Positions 51,463-60,179 of a DNA stretch of 64,000 bases are shown here, piece after piece. Numbering within the stretch: the first letter of the stretch is position 1; each line of letters starts with the position of its first letter. Made by a program: the position numbers and the translations under genes. This DNA is from Thermatribacter sp048814795. GTDB taxonomy: Bacteria > Atribacterota > Atribacteria > Atribacterales > Thermatribacteraceae. The DNA lies in contig CP184673.1 in the NCBI GenBank assembly GCA_048814795.1, positions 1,240,001 to 1,304,000 on the forward strand, written 5' to 3'. Under the pieces are notes generated by a model. It made no database searches and was not told the origin of the DNA. It saw only the letters and a program-made list of their open reading frames with translations.

Positions 51463-52154
51463 TCTCTGCTCTCGCGCAACAGAAAGAGTCTGAGAAGTTG
51501 TAGAGCAGCTACTGCAGTTGCAGCTACGTAAGTCAGGGCTGCTGCATTAAGCATCTTTTTGACCAGCGGCTTTTCGTCTTCGGCAACTATACCAGCTTGG
51601 GTTAGCAGCACGTAAGCTCTGCGACTGGCGTCATGCTCCACTGGGAGGGTGATCAGCTGGAAAAGTACTGCTGCGCTAAAAAATATGATTCCTATATCCA
51701 TTAGGGTGGGAATGTAGAAGAGGAAACCAATAAAGAAAAGAGGCAAGGCTAATTGAGAACCAAAACTGGCTACTGGCACCAGTGTCGAACGCAGGGAGAA
51801 AGCCGTATAGGCTTCTCTTTTTTGGAGAGCATGGCCTACTTCGTGAGCAGCAACGCTGTAATCGGCTACAGAGCTTCCCCGAGCTACTGAGCGGGAAAGC
51901 CGCAGGACTTCATGGCGAGGATCGTAGTGGTCGTTAAGTGTTCCAGGTATTTCTTCAACCCGAATTTGTAAACCCAAATTCTGTATCAGGAGTTGGGCTA
52001 CTTCTTTGCCAGTGAGTCCTGCTCTGGCTCTTTTTCTGGATAATTCTGCGTAAGTCCCGGAGACTTTACTCTGGGCGTAGAAAGCAAGGATCAGGGCTGG
52101 TATCAAGAGCAAAAAAGTATAGTCAAAAAAGAAAGGATAAAACACAGCATTCAC
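51459..52154 (-). CDS. Membrane zinc metallopeptidase (YugP-like, PF04298 family)
   Basis: A 231-residue protein with an N-terminal helix and two more hydrophobic segments (ALPLFFIGFLFYIPTLMDIGIIFFSAAVLFQL in parts). The HExxH zinc site is AAHEVGHALQ (H104, H108), and the downstream LPVEHDASRRAYVLL fits the family. The substrate is unknown. It lies between fmt and rsmB, the usual clostridial position. Confidence 0.9.
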   Translation of the reverse strand: MNAVFYPFFFDYTFLLLIPALILAFYAQSKVSGTYAELSRKRARAGLTGKEVAQLLIQNLGLQIRVEEIPGTLNDHYDPRHEVLRLSRSVARGSSVADYSVAAHEVGHALQKREAYTAFSLRSTLVPVASFGSQLALPLFFIGFLFYIPTLMDIGIIFFSAAVLFQLITLPVEHDASRRAYVLLTQAGIVAEDEKPLVKKMLNAAALTYVAATAVAALQLLRLFLLRESRD

Positions 52155-52157
52155 CTC

Positions 52158-53105
52158 CTATTCAAAGTGGTCTCCTACTTTTAAGCGGTAACCACAGCAG
52201 AATTCCCAGGAGTGGAGAGGTTTTTTGCTTTCTGGATGCAGTTTTTCAATCAGCAAATTTTTGTCCAAAGCACTTACCACAATCCCCTCCTTTTTTATTT
52301 CTACAATAGTACCTGGTTCCCGAAGTTCTTTGTTAATATTTTCTTCAAACCTGGCTTTGAGAATTTTTACCTTTTTGTTGCGAAAACAACAGAAAGCTCC
52401 TGGAGCTGGCGCGAAAGCTCTAATCTGGTTAAGAATTTCCAGAGCTGGTCTTGTCCAGGAAATGCGCAACATTTCTTTTTTAATTTTTGGTGCATAACTT
52501 GCTTCCTTCTCGTTTTGTGGAAGGGGCTTTAAATTGCCTGATACCCATTCGGGTATTACCTTTAATAGCTCCTGGCCCCCTATTTGCCCAAGTTTTTTGG
52601 TGAGACTGCCATAATCGTCTTCGGCTTCGATAGGAAGAGTTTTTTGGCTGAGTATGGGTCCGGTGTCCATTCCTTCATCCATAAGCATGATTGAAATACC
52701 GGCTTCTCGTTCTCCTTTCAGGAGCATCCACCTTATGGGGTCTGCCCCTCGATACCGAGGCAATAGGGAGGCGTGTACATTGATGCACCCCCATCTGGGA
52801 ATTTCCAGTATTTCTCGCCTGAGAATCTGTCCATAAGCAGCAACAACAATCAAGTCGGGACTTTCCTGTTTCAGGAATTCTACAAATTCTTTTTGGTTTA
52901 CTTTTTCCGGCTGAAAAATAGGAATTTCTTCATTCCTGGAAATAACAAACTTTTTAAGTGGAGGAGGCATTACTCTTTGTCCTCTTCCACAGGTACGGTC
53001 GGGTTGAGTAACTATGCCTTTGATTTGCTTTTGGAACTGACTTTCAAGAAGAATTCTGAGAACTTCTATCGCAAATTCCGAAGTGCCCATAAAAAATATT
53101 TTCAT
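52158..53105 (-). CDS. fmt: Methionyl-tRNA formyltransferase
   Basis: It formylates initiator Met-tRNA from 10-formyl-THF. MKIFFMGTSEFAIEVL at the start, NVHASLLPRYRGADPI with the catalytic Asn/His, and LMDEGMDTGPIL with the Asp are all present. The C-terminal OB domain covers about 205-315. It overlaps def by 4 bases; the two act at the start and end of the same formyl cycle. Confidence 0.96.
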   Translation of the reverse strand: MKIFFMGTSEFAIEVLRILLESQFQKQIKGIVTQPDRTCGRGQRVMPPPLKKFVISRNEEIPIFQPEKVNQKEFVEFLKQESPDLIVVAAYGQILRREILEIPRWGCINVHASLLPRYRGADPIRWMLLKGEREAGISIMLMDEGMDTGPILSQKTLPIEAEDDYGSLTKKLGQIGGQELLKVIPEWVSGNLKPLPQNEKEASYAPKIKKEMLRISWTRPALEILNQIRAFAPAPGAFCCFRNKKVKILKARFEENINKELREPGTIVEIKKEGIVVSALDKNLLIEKLHPESKKPLHSWEFCCGYRLKVGDHFE

Positions 53106-53611
53106 GATTCTCCTTTCTCTTTTCGTGCTATCTGCTTTAGTTTTCCGTTTATAAGCAACCTTCGTGCAGGTGTCAGGCGGTCTATAAAAAGAGTTCCGTT
53201 TAAATGGTCAATTTCATGCTGAAGAATTCTGGCCAGGAGACCTTCGGCAGCTATTTGAATTTCTTTTCCATTAATGTCCAGGGCCTTAACCAGAGTTTTT
53301 TCAGCTCTTTCCACCTTGGCATATAACCCCGGTAGGCTCAAGCAACCTTCTTCCTGAAGGTCGCCATTCCCAGATTTTTCTACTATTTCTGGGTTTATAA
53401 GGTGTAAAACTTTCTGTTTCTCAGGATGTACCAGAGTTACCAGGCGCAGCGAAATTCCTACCTGGTTTCCGGCAAGGCCAATACCCGAAGAAGCTAACAT
53501 GGTTTCTTCCATGTCCCGAAGTATGGAAACGATTTTGCCATCTATCGAAGTGACGAGCTGTGCCTTTTTTCTCAATATAGGATTCCCATAGAGGACTATT
53601 TTGCGAACCAT
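53102..53611 (-). CDS. def: Peptide deformylase
   Basis: It removes the formyl group from nascent proteins. All three metal motifs are seen: GIGLAGNQVG (motif 1, with Gly-Asn where Ala-x is usual), EGCLSLPG and HEIDHLNG. ATG 53611 gives 169 residues and has a ggagg site 6 bases upstream; an in-frame start at 53632 is less likely. Confidence 0.95.
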   Translation of the reverse strand: MVRKIVLYGNPILRKKAQLVTSIDGKIVSILRDMEETMLASSGIGLAGNQVGISLRLVTLVHPEKQKVLHLINPEIVEKSGNGDLQEEGCLSLPGLYAKVERAEKTLVKALDINGKEIQIAAEGLLARILQHEIDHLNGTLFIDRLTPARRLLINGKLKQIARKEKGES

Positions 53612-53635
53612 TTTATTCCTCCATTTTTTCATTCT

Positions 53636-55507
53636 TTAATAGGATACCTTGCAACGCACCTTTATGCCACTCGTTGATTTAAACAAAGGATCAACCTTCA
53701 AATATATTTCTGTCAAATTTTCTTTATCTGCTAATATTATAAGCTCTGTTTGCAACTTACCTCTTTTTCTAAAGCCTTCTCCAGAATAGGGACCGAAAAT
53801 ATCGTATTTTTTGTTTTCACTGTTCGTCAGAAGCTCGCGCATTTGATTTAAAACCTGAAAGGAGCGGTTTTTATTCCTTCCCTCCGCAGTAATACAAAGC
53901 ATGGCTCTAAAGGGAGGATAGCCACTCTTTTGGCGCTTTCCGATTTCTTCTTGAAAAAAGGCTTGCCATTTTTTAGGAAACTGATTTAGGAAATCCTTAA
54001 ATTGCTTTCGGGTTTGGATAATGATTCTTGCTCGGGAGTGTACGTCCTCTCCTAAGAAAAGAAATGCTTTATAAAAAGATAACAGAAATTTTTCTCGTGC
54101 TTCAAAGTCAGGCAAAAGAAACCAGTCTTCCAGGGACTCTATTATTAGCAGAGAAGATTTGCGCAATAGCTTTTCCTGTAATATTGAAGTAGTTCCCACT
54201 ACTAGGAGTGAATCACTGTGAATTTCGAGATTCCCCTTTTCAAGGGTTTCAAAGTCAACCCTTTGAATTCCTACCTTGGGGAAAAGTTTTTTTAACTCTT
54301 CTTCAGCTCTCTCTGTTCCTGTTCCCCAACCCTCAAGCCATGTCCCTCCACAACGCGGGCACACCGGGTTTGGAGACAATTTTTGGCCACAGAGAGGGCA
54401 AATTAATTGTTTGGAATGAGCATGAAAGCGCATAGCTATGTTGCACATCTCACAGGTGTAGTAAAAGCCACATTCTTTGCAACCCAATGCGGCAGCATAT
54501 CCACTTTTTTGAACCAGAACCAGGCTTCTGATTCCTGCTTTAAGGTTTTCTGAGATAGCTTTCTGGGCAAATAGAGAGAAAATCTTGTTGGATTTTTCCT
54601 GTATCACGGTATTTACTTTTTTGGAGATGGCACTTCGAGGTTCGAAAGAGGGTTTGAGTGTGTTCCATTGTCTTTGGGATAGACGAAAGTATATGTAAAG
54701 ATTCGGGATGCGACACAAAGTTATCAATGTGCCTCCAAAAGTTTCAATTTTGGTTTCCAGGACTGTTAGGGAATTGTAATAAGGATGTTTCGAGGAGAAG
54801 TGCCCTCTTTCTTCTGGATCAACAATTATATAGTTATGAATACCCTGGGTTGGCAAAAAAAGGGAAAGAGAGGAACCGGTGATAATGTCGAAGTCTCCCT
54901 TTTCAATTTCCTGGTAAATTTTGAATCTTTTGGAGGGTGACAGTCTGCTGTCAAAACGGATAAGCTTCAAATCTGGAAAATTTTCTTTTATAAATCCTGA
55001 GTAGCGGTCCAGAGTCGCAAGCTCAGGGAAAACAAGATGAACTTTTTCTTTCTTTTCTGCAACGTGCTCTTTTAAGAATTGTCTCAAAAAGCGCAATCGG
55101 TCTTCTTCAAATGCCAGCTGGCAGCACAGAAAATGCTTGCGAGGTAGAAAGAGATCTCGAGGGCAGGAATTCTCTTTAAGCAGAGAACTTCTCTTGGAAA
55201 TTTTTATTTTAGGAACAAAAAGTGCCAGTATTTCTCCCAGGGGTGCGAAGAAAGCTATGGATAATCTTTTGCCAAGTTCAAGGTAAGCGTCCGTTAATGG
55301 TTGCAGGGGTAGAAGCTGGAGTATTTCTTTGAGGTTGTCCTCTGCGTTTCGCTCGGCAATTTCAACCACTACCCCAGTCAATTTTCGAGAGCGAAAATCT
55401 ACTAAAACTATACTTCCAGGGACTATTTCATTGATCAGCTTTTCTGGGATTATGTAAGAAAAAGTTTGAAACAGAGGTACTGGTAGAGCAACTTCTGCCA
55501 GAAGCAT
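53636..55507 (-). CDS. priA: PriA-like primosomal protein, helicase motifs lost
   Basis: PriA normally reloads the replisome at stalled forks as a 3'-5' helicase. The 623-residue protein keeps the DNA-binding N-terminus (VALPVPLFQTFSYIIPE), the eight-Cys zinc region (about 343-387: CKECG, CEMC, CPLCG, CPRCGGT) and GWGTGTERAEEELKKLFP. Where Walker A (GVTGSGKTE) should be, about residues 122-140, the sequence is LPRKHFLCCQLAFEEDRL, with no P-loop. The DEEH motif reads VDPEERG. It is probably not an ATPase, like the helicase-dead PriA of Actinobacteria. Synteny (coaBC-priA-def-fmt) is intact. Confidence 0.9.
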   Translation of the reverse strand: MLLAEVALPVPLFQTFSYIIPEKLINEIVPGSIVLVDFRSRKLTGVVVEIAERNAEDNLKEILQLLPLQPLTDAYLELGKRLSIAFFAPLGEILALFVPKIKISKRSSLLKENSCPRDLFLPRKHFLCCQLAFEEDRLRFLRQFLKEHVAEKKEKVHLVFPELATLDRYSGFIKENFPDLKLIRFDSRLSPSKRFKIYQEIEKGDFDIITGSSLSLFLPTQGIHNYIIVDPEERGHFSSKHPYYNSLTVLETKIETFGGTLITLCRIPNLYIYFRLSQRQWNTLKPSFEPRSAISKKVNTVIQEKSNKIFSLFAQKAISENLKAGIRSLVLVQKSGYAAALGCKECGFYYTCEMCNIAMRFHAHSKQLICPLCGQKLSPNPVCPRCGGTWLEGWGTGTERAEEELKKLFPKVGIQRVDFETLEKGNLEIHSDSLLVVGTTSILQEKLLRKSSLLIIESLEDWFLLPDFEAREKFLLSFYKAFLFLGEDVHSRARIIIQTRKQFKDFLNQFPKKWQAFFQEEIGKRQKSGYPPFRAMLCITAEGRNKNRSFQVLNQMRELLTNSENKKYDIFGPYSGEGFRKRGKLQTELIILADKENLTEIYLKVDPLFKSTSGIKVRCKVSY

Positions 55508-56724
55508 TATTGTTGAAAAATTTCTTTTAAGTGCCAGAAGATTTTTTCTGCCAGGTCTCTTTTATCAAGAAGCGGGAATTCTATTTCTTTGCCCCTGTAG
55601 TCTATAATCCAGGCTTTGTTAGTTAAGACTTCAAAACCAGATTTATCTTTTTCTATTAAATTGGCAATTATCAAATCAAGATTTTTTGTTTTTAGTTTTC
55701 TTCTGGCTTCTTCGAGAGGGTTTTCGGTTTCAGCACAAAAACCTACCACTATTTGTTCTGGTTTTTTTAGCTTACTTACTGCTGACAGGATGTCAATAGT
55801 AGGAATTAAGCGAAGCTCCAGCAATTCTTGCTGGTGTTTTTTAATTTTTGAGGATTTCTGCACCTCAGGCCTGAAATCCGAGACTGCCGCACTCATAAGG
55901 AGAATGTCGCAGTTGGGAAAAAGTTCCTCGGTTTTTTGGGCTAACTGAAGGGCGGTGTCTATCTCTTCGCTCTCAACACCAGAGGGGACACGGGGATGGG
56001 TTTTACCGCTTATCAGAATCACTTCTGCGCCCAGAGCTTTGGCTTGGGCGGCTAAGGAGTAACCCATAATGCCACTTGATGGATTGGAGATATAACGTAC
56101 AGGGTCTAACCATTCGCGTGTTGCTCCTGCTGTTACCAGCACTTTTTTCCCCGAGAGAAATTTGTCGTCATATATAAAATAAAACATTTCTTCAATTATG
56201 TTCTCTATTTCGGGTAGTCTACCTTCTCCTTCTTCTCCACAGGCCAGCTTCCCCCTTTCTGGTGAAAGGATTTTTATGTTTCGTGTTCTGAGTTTGTTCA
56301 GATTCTCCTGTACGGCCGGGTTCCTCCACATTTTATGGTTCATAGCGGGTACGATAAATAGTTTTTGTGGTTCTACCATGCATAGGGTTGACAGCAGGTC
56401 ATCCCCTATCCCACAGGCTATTTTGGCTATTATATTAGCTGTAGCTGGTGCAACGAGGATTAAGTCATTTTTTCGGGCTAACTCTATATGTGGGATTTCT
56501 CCTGGGACGTTAAAAAGGCTATCGTAAACCCTTTTTCCAGTAAGGGCTTCAAAGGTGCTTTTACCAATAAAGTGTTGAGCGTTGTTGGTCATCACTACTT
56601 GAACATTAGCGCCAAATTTTACAAGATAGCTTACCAGGTGAGCTATTTTGAATGCGGCTATACCTCCACAGACCCCAACCAGAATATTTTTGTTTTTCCA
56701 GAAATTACTCGGATGATAGATCAT
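55507..56724 (-). CDS. coaBC: Bifunctional phosphopantothenoylcysteine decarboxylase / synthetase (CoaBC)
   Basis: Two steps of CoA synthesis. The FMN-dependent decarboxylase (about 1-185) has ILVGVCGGIAAFKIA, PHIELARKND and APATANIIAKIACGIGDDLLS. The CTP-dependent synthetase follows, with VLVTAGATREWLDPVRYISNPSSGIMGYSLA. I start at ATG 56724, which overlaps rpoZ by 20 bases; ATG 56739 is also possible. The priA ATG overlaps its stop by one base. Confidence 0.95.
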   Translation of the reverse strand: MIYHPSNFWKNKNILVGVCGGIAAFKIAHLVSYLVKFGANVQVVMTNNAQHFIGKSTFEALTGKRVYDSLFNVPGEIPHIELARKNDLILVAPATANIIAKIACGIGDDLLSTLCMVEPQKLFIVPAMNHKMWRNPAVQENLNKLRTRNIKILSPERGKLACGEEGEGRLPEIENIIEEMFYFIYDDKFLSGKKVLVTAGATREWLDPVRYISNPSSGIMGYSLAAQAKALGAEVILISGKTHPRVPSGVESEEIDTALQLAQKTEELFPNCDILLMSAAVSDFRPEVQKSSKIKKHQQELLELRLIPTIDILSAVSKLKKPEQIVVGFCAETENPLEEARRKLKTKNLDLIIANLIEKDKSGFEVLTNKAWIIDYRGKEIEFPLLDKRDLAEKIFWHLKEIFQQ

Positions 56725-56917
56725 CTTCCTGGGGTTCATAAAAATCAATCTTATCTTCAAATACTTCCTGAATGGCTATAAAGATGGGTTTGTGGGGCCT
56801 TTCCAAAGTTACCAGAGGAGTGGCTCCCTCACTTATTTGTTTTGCCCTTTTAGCAACAACGGTGGTCAAAGTGTATCTATCTCCAGTTTTTTCAAGCAAC
56901 TTATCAATGGGAATCAT
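56705..56917 (-). CDS. rpoZ: RNA polymerase omega subunit
   Basis: A 70-residue subunit that helps assemble beta-prime. MIPIDKLLEKTGDRYTLTTVVAKRAKQI is the conserved core, with an acidic tail. ATG 56917 lies 8-9 bases after aggaggtga; a GTG four codons earlier overlaps that site and is rejected. It overlaps the end of gmk by 14 bases. Confidence 0.95.
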   Translation of the reverse strand: MIPIDKLLEKTGDRYTLTTVVAKRAKQISEGATPLVTLERPHKPIFIAIQEVFEDKIDFYEPQEDDLSSE

Positions 56918-57512
56918 TATTTCTCTCACCTCCTGATGGATGAGATTTTCTTATTCTGCATCTTTCTGCGATAATTATCGCCAATAATTTCTTTACTGCC
57001 TCTTCGAGTTGGTCATTAACCACCAGATAATCATAGTCAGAAATGCACTGCATTTCAATACGAGCATTGGTCATGCGAAGAAGTATTTCATCTTCACGAT
57101 CGGTATTGCGCTTTTTTAGTCTTTCTTCTAAGACCTTGAGTGAGGGAGGTGCTATGAAGATAAAAACGCCTCCTTCAAAATTTTTTTTAACCTGTTTGGC
57201 TCCCTGAACATCTATTTCTAAAATCACGTCTTCTCCTCTTTTTAACCATTCTTCAATAGGCCTGCGAGGAGTTCCGTAGTAATTGCCGTGTACTTTTGCC
57301 CATTCCAGGAATTCTACTTGTTGCTTCATTTTTTCGAAAGTTGGGAAATCTATGAACAAATAGTCCACTCCATCAATTTCTCCTTCACGAGGGGGTCTGG
57401 TAGTACAGGAAATGGAATATTTAAGCCCTGGACACTTTCTGATTACCTCTTTCCTGATGGTGCTTTTCCCTACTCCTGATGGTCCCGAAATAACAAAAAG
57501 AATTCCCGCCAT
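56904..57512 (-). CDS. gmk: Guanylate kinase
   Basis: It phosphorylates GMP to GDP. P-loop ISGPSGVGKSTIRKEV, the GMP-binding SCTTRPPREGEIDGVDYLF, and LEIDVQGAKQVKK are present. The 202 residues fit. It lies one base after yicC; remA, found between them in Bacillus, is absent. Confidence 0.97.
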   Translation of the reverse strand: MAGILFVISGPSGVGKSTIRKEVIRKCPGLKYSISCTTRPPREGEIDGVDYLFIDFPTFEKMKQQVEFLEWAKVHGNYYGTPRRPIEEWLKRGEDVILEIDVQGAKQVKKNFEGGVFIFIAPPSLKVLEERLKKRNTDREDEILLRMTNARIEMQCISDYDYLVVNDQLEEAVKKLLAIIIAERCRIRKSHPSGGERNNDSH

Positions 57513-57513
57513 T

Positions 57514-58386
57514 TTACTCTATGTTTTGAACCTGTTCCCGTAATTTTTCGAGGGTTGTTTTGAGATCGATAACCATTTCCGATATACTCAGGTGGGCTGA
57601 TTTGGCTCCAATGGTGTTAACTTCACGGTGTATTTCTTGCAGTACGAATTCCAGCTCTCTGCCAATTGGGCCTTCAACGTTAAGGAGGGAGTGTATTCTT
57701 TCTACGTGGGCTTGTATGCGCGTTATTTCTTCATTAATGTCGCTTCTCTCCACATAATATACCACCTCTTGAGCCAGGAGAGTTTCGTTTATGGGTGATT
57801 GGGGTAGCAATTCGGCTATTCTTTTGGATAGCTTTTGACGAAAGAACTCGGTAACTTGTTCATTTTGTTCCTTGAGTTTTGCTGTGGTTTTGCTTATTTT
57901 TTCCAGGTGCTTTTCTATATCTTCTTTCATTTTCAGGCCCTCGCTCTTTCTTGAGTTCAGAAGAGCTTGAATAGCTTCTTCAAGAATGGTTTGGAAAAGA
58001 TCCCATTCTTTTTCCCAACATTGATTTTCTTTGTTGAGCTTGATTACCTCTCCCAAATTAAGAATAAGCTCTATATGAGGATCAAAGTTAATTCCCAGTT
58101 CTTTACAGAGAGTTTCAAGAGCACTGAGGTAGGAGCGGGCGAGCTGAGGGTGCACTTCGATGGTAAAATTTTCCAGCTTGGGTTCAAAATCGACACGTAG
58201 TTCAACTTTACCCCTCGATATATGAGATTTTATGAGCTGGTTGAGGAGTTCTTCCCAAACGTAGAGTTCTTTTGGCATCCTGATGCTGATATCCAGGAAA
58301 CGGTGGTTGAAGCTTTTGATGCGAATCCGGTAAGTGCCGAGTGCACCTTCACCCTCGGCAAAACCAAAGCCTGTCATACTTTTCAT
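57514..58386 (-). CDS. yicC: YicC family endoribonuclease
   Basis: A 290-residue protein starting with the family signature MKSMTGFGFAEG, then SFNHRFLDISIRMP. The C-terminal half is conserved (GPIGRELEFVLQEIHREVNTIGAKS). YicC/YloC proteins act as endoribonucleases on regulatory RNAs or mRNA in E. coli and Bacillus. An aaaggag site precedes the ATG. It heads the long yicC-to-rpe operon. Confidence 0.93.
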   Translation of the reverse strand: MKSMTGFGFAEGEGALGTYRIRIKSFNHRFLDISIRMPKELYVWEELLNQLIKSHISRGKVELRVDFEPKLENFTIEVHPQLARSYLSALETLCKELGINFDPHIELILNLGEVIKLNKENQCWEKEWDLFQTILEEAIQALLNSRKSEGLKMKEDIEKHLEKISKTTAKLKEQNEQVTEFFRQKLSKRIAELLPQSPINETLLAQEVVYYVERSDINEEITRIQAHVERIHSLLNVEGPIGRELEFVLQEIHREVNTIGAKSAHLSISEMVIDLKTTLEKLREQVQNIE

Positions 58387-58397
58387 ATTGTAGCTCC

Positions 58398-58427
58398 TTT
58401 ACAAACCAGGATATTTGCCGCTATATT
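58398..58427 (+). promoter_or_regulatory. Promoter for rqcH
   Basis: TTTACA (58398-58403) and TATATT (58422-58427) have an 18-bp spacer, 24 bases before the rqcH ATG. The -10 box overlaps the -10 box of the divergent yicC promoter. Confidence 0.6.
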
Positions 58428-58452
58428 ACTTGAAGAGACTCAAGGCTGTCAA
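58423..58452 (-). promoter_or_regulatory. Promoter for the yicC-gmk-rpoZ-coaBC-priA operon
   Basis: On the minus strand a perfect TTGACA (58447-58452) and TAATAT (58423-58428) have an 18-bp spacer. The -35 box touches the first base of the rqcH start codon, and the -10 box shares five bases with the rqcH -10. Confidence 0.68.
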
Positions 58453-60179
58453 TGGATGCGAAAATGCAAATTTTAGAAGGATTACCTCTTAGATTTTTGA
58501 TTAAAGAACTCAAACCTATGGTAGTTGGTGCTCGCATACAGGACATTTTTTTACTTCCTCGAAAAGGTTTTGTTCTAAGACTCTATAACCAGAATTCATC
58601 CAATGGTTATTTAGTTTCTTGTTTTCATCCCGATATGAATACTTTGTTCTTTTCCAACAACTCTCCTGATAAAAAGCTTAACCTCACTAACCACTGGATG
58701 CAAACCACAAGAAGAAATCTCTTGGGTGGGCATATTGTTGAAATAGAACAGGTTGGCTGGGATCGGGTGGTAAAACTACTTATCAAGAATTCGAGCTTGT
58801 GGGAGAGGTCTGAAAAGCAGTTCTTTCTTTTTTTTGAACTAACTGGTAGAAACGCCAATTTGGTACTTGTTGAAACTGGTTCGCAGCGCATTTTGAGCGC
58901 TACACGCTTCATAGGACAAAGGGAGAGTAGTTTCAGGCATATCTTTCCAGGTCTTATATATTCTCCTCCTCCTTGTTTGGGGAACAAGATAGACCCTCTG
59001 ATTTTTCTGAAAAGCGAAGTTTCTCCAGAAATTGAGAAGGCAGTTATTGATGGGCCAAAATGGTTTATCAATAATTTTGATGGTGTGGGTACTTTCCTTA
59101 GCAGATATCTTTGGCACAAAATAGAAAGCAGACCAATTTCGTATGAGACGATACGAGAAGCATGGAAGGAAGTTTTACAACCCCTTCTCGAAGGAGACTA
59201 TAAATCGTACCTTTTTTTGGAAAGAATATCAAAAAAACCCTTGGGTATTTTCTGGAAAGAGGATGGATATCTCGATGCTGAGATGTTAGTTTTCTCCTCT
59301 TTTAAAGAGGCCCTTGAAGCTTATTTTTATGCTCTGCAAGACTGGTACAGGCAACATGAGCCACAAGAAAAGAAGATTAAAGAGCTTCAGAAAGAGCTGG
59401 AGGCTGTAAGGTGGGAGAAAGAAAAAATTGCCTCTTTGCTGCCCGATAAAAAAGAAATAGAAATGGCACGTCTCAAAGGAGAACTTCTCAAACTCTGGCC
59501 ACATCTTGAGGTTATCAAGCAGGACAATGAGGGATTAACCGTTAGGAATATTCTTTCTCGGGTTCCAGAGGAAGTTTGTATTTCTTTGGAACCTGCTTTG
59601 AGTATTGCTCAAAACATGCAGAATTACTTCCAGCTTTATAGAAAACTCCTAAAAAGAGCTACTATGATAAAGGATAAACTTGCTGTGTTGGAGCGGCAGG
59701 AATCAGAAATACTTCACAAGCTTGAAGCTCTCGTTGGGAATAACGAAAAAGCAAGTTACTCTGGGTTAAGCGAAGAAAAAGTTTCTTTATCACAGCGTTT
59801 TCCTTCAGGAGTGACGGGCTACTCTACGCCTGAGGGTAATTATATTTTGATAGGTAAAAATGCCAGAGCTAATCATCTTTTAATCAGCAAGATTGCTTCA
59901 AGAAGGGATTTATGGTTTCATGTCCGGGAGATGCCTGGTGCTCATGTAATTCTGAAAGTTGTAAACCCCTCGCGGGGTGTAGAAAATGATATAGAGCGTG
60001 CGGCTAAGATAGCAGCTTTTTACTCCAGAGGAAGGAACGAAAATGTTGTTCCGGTAATCATGACTGAAGTAAGGAATTTAAGGTTTGCCTCCGGAAATAA
60101 CTTGGGTGAGGTTCTTTTCAAGAATGAAAAAACACTTTTTGTGCGACCAGAATTTCCTCTGGGGTTGGAAGCTTATTGA
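58452..60179 (+). CDS. rqcH: NFACT-family ribosome quality control factor RqcH
   Basis: RqcH (Rqc2/NEMF) binds split 50S subunits with stalled chains and adds C-terminal alanine tails. The NFACT-N domain contains WDRVVKLL (D104-R105, matching the conserved DR pair) and LTGRNANLVLVE. A helix-hairpin and coiled-coil region (about 300-435) follows. The C-terminal NFACT-R domain has SRRDLWFHVREMPGAHVILKV. The 575 residues are full length. It is divergent from yicC, as yloA is near yloC in Bacillus, and its end overlaps the convergent rluD by 62 bases. Confidence 0.94.
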   Translation: MDAKMQILEGLPLRFLIKELKPMVVGARIQDIFLLPRKGFVLRLYNQNSSNGYLVSCFHPDMNTLFFSNNSPDKKLNLTNHWMQTTRRNLLGGHIVEIEQVGWDRVVKLLIKNSSLWERSEKQFFLFFELTGRNANLVLVETGSQRILSATRFIGQRESSFRHIFPGLIYSPPPCLGNKIDPLIFLKSEVSPEIEKAVIDGPKWFINNFDGVGTFLSRYLWHKIESRPISYETIREAWKEVLQPLLEGDYKSYLFLERISKKPLGIFWKEDGYLDAEMLVFSSFKEALEAYFYALQDWYRQHEPQEKKIKELQKELEAVRWEKEKIASLLPDKKEIEMARLKGELLKLWPHLEVIKQDNEGLTVRNILSRVPEEVCISLEPALSIAQNMQNYFQLYRKLLKRATMIKDKLAVLERQESEILHKLEALVGNNEKASYSGLSEEKVSLSQRFPSGVTGYSTPEGNYILIGKNARANHLLISKIASRRDLWFHVREMPGAHVILKVVNPSRGVENDIERAAKIAAFYSRGRNENVVPVIMTEVRNLRFASGNNLGEVLFKNEKTLFVRPEFPLGLEAY

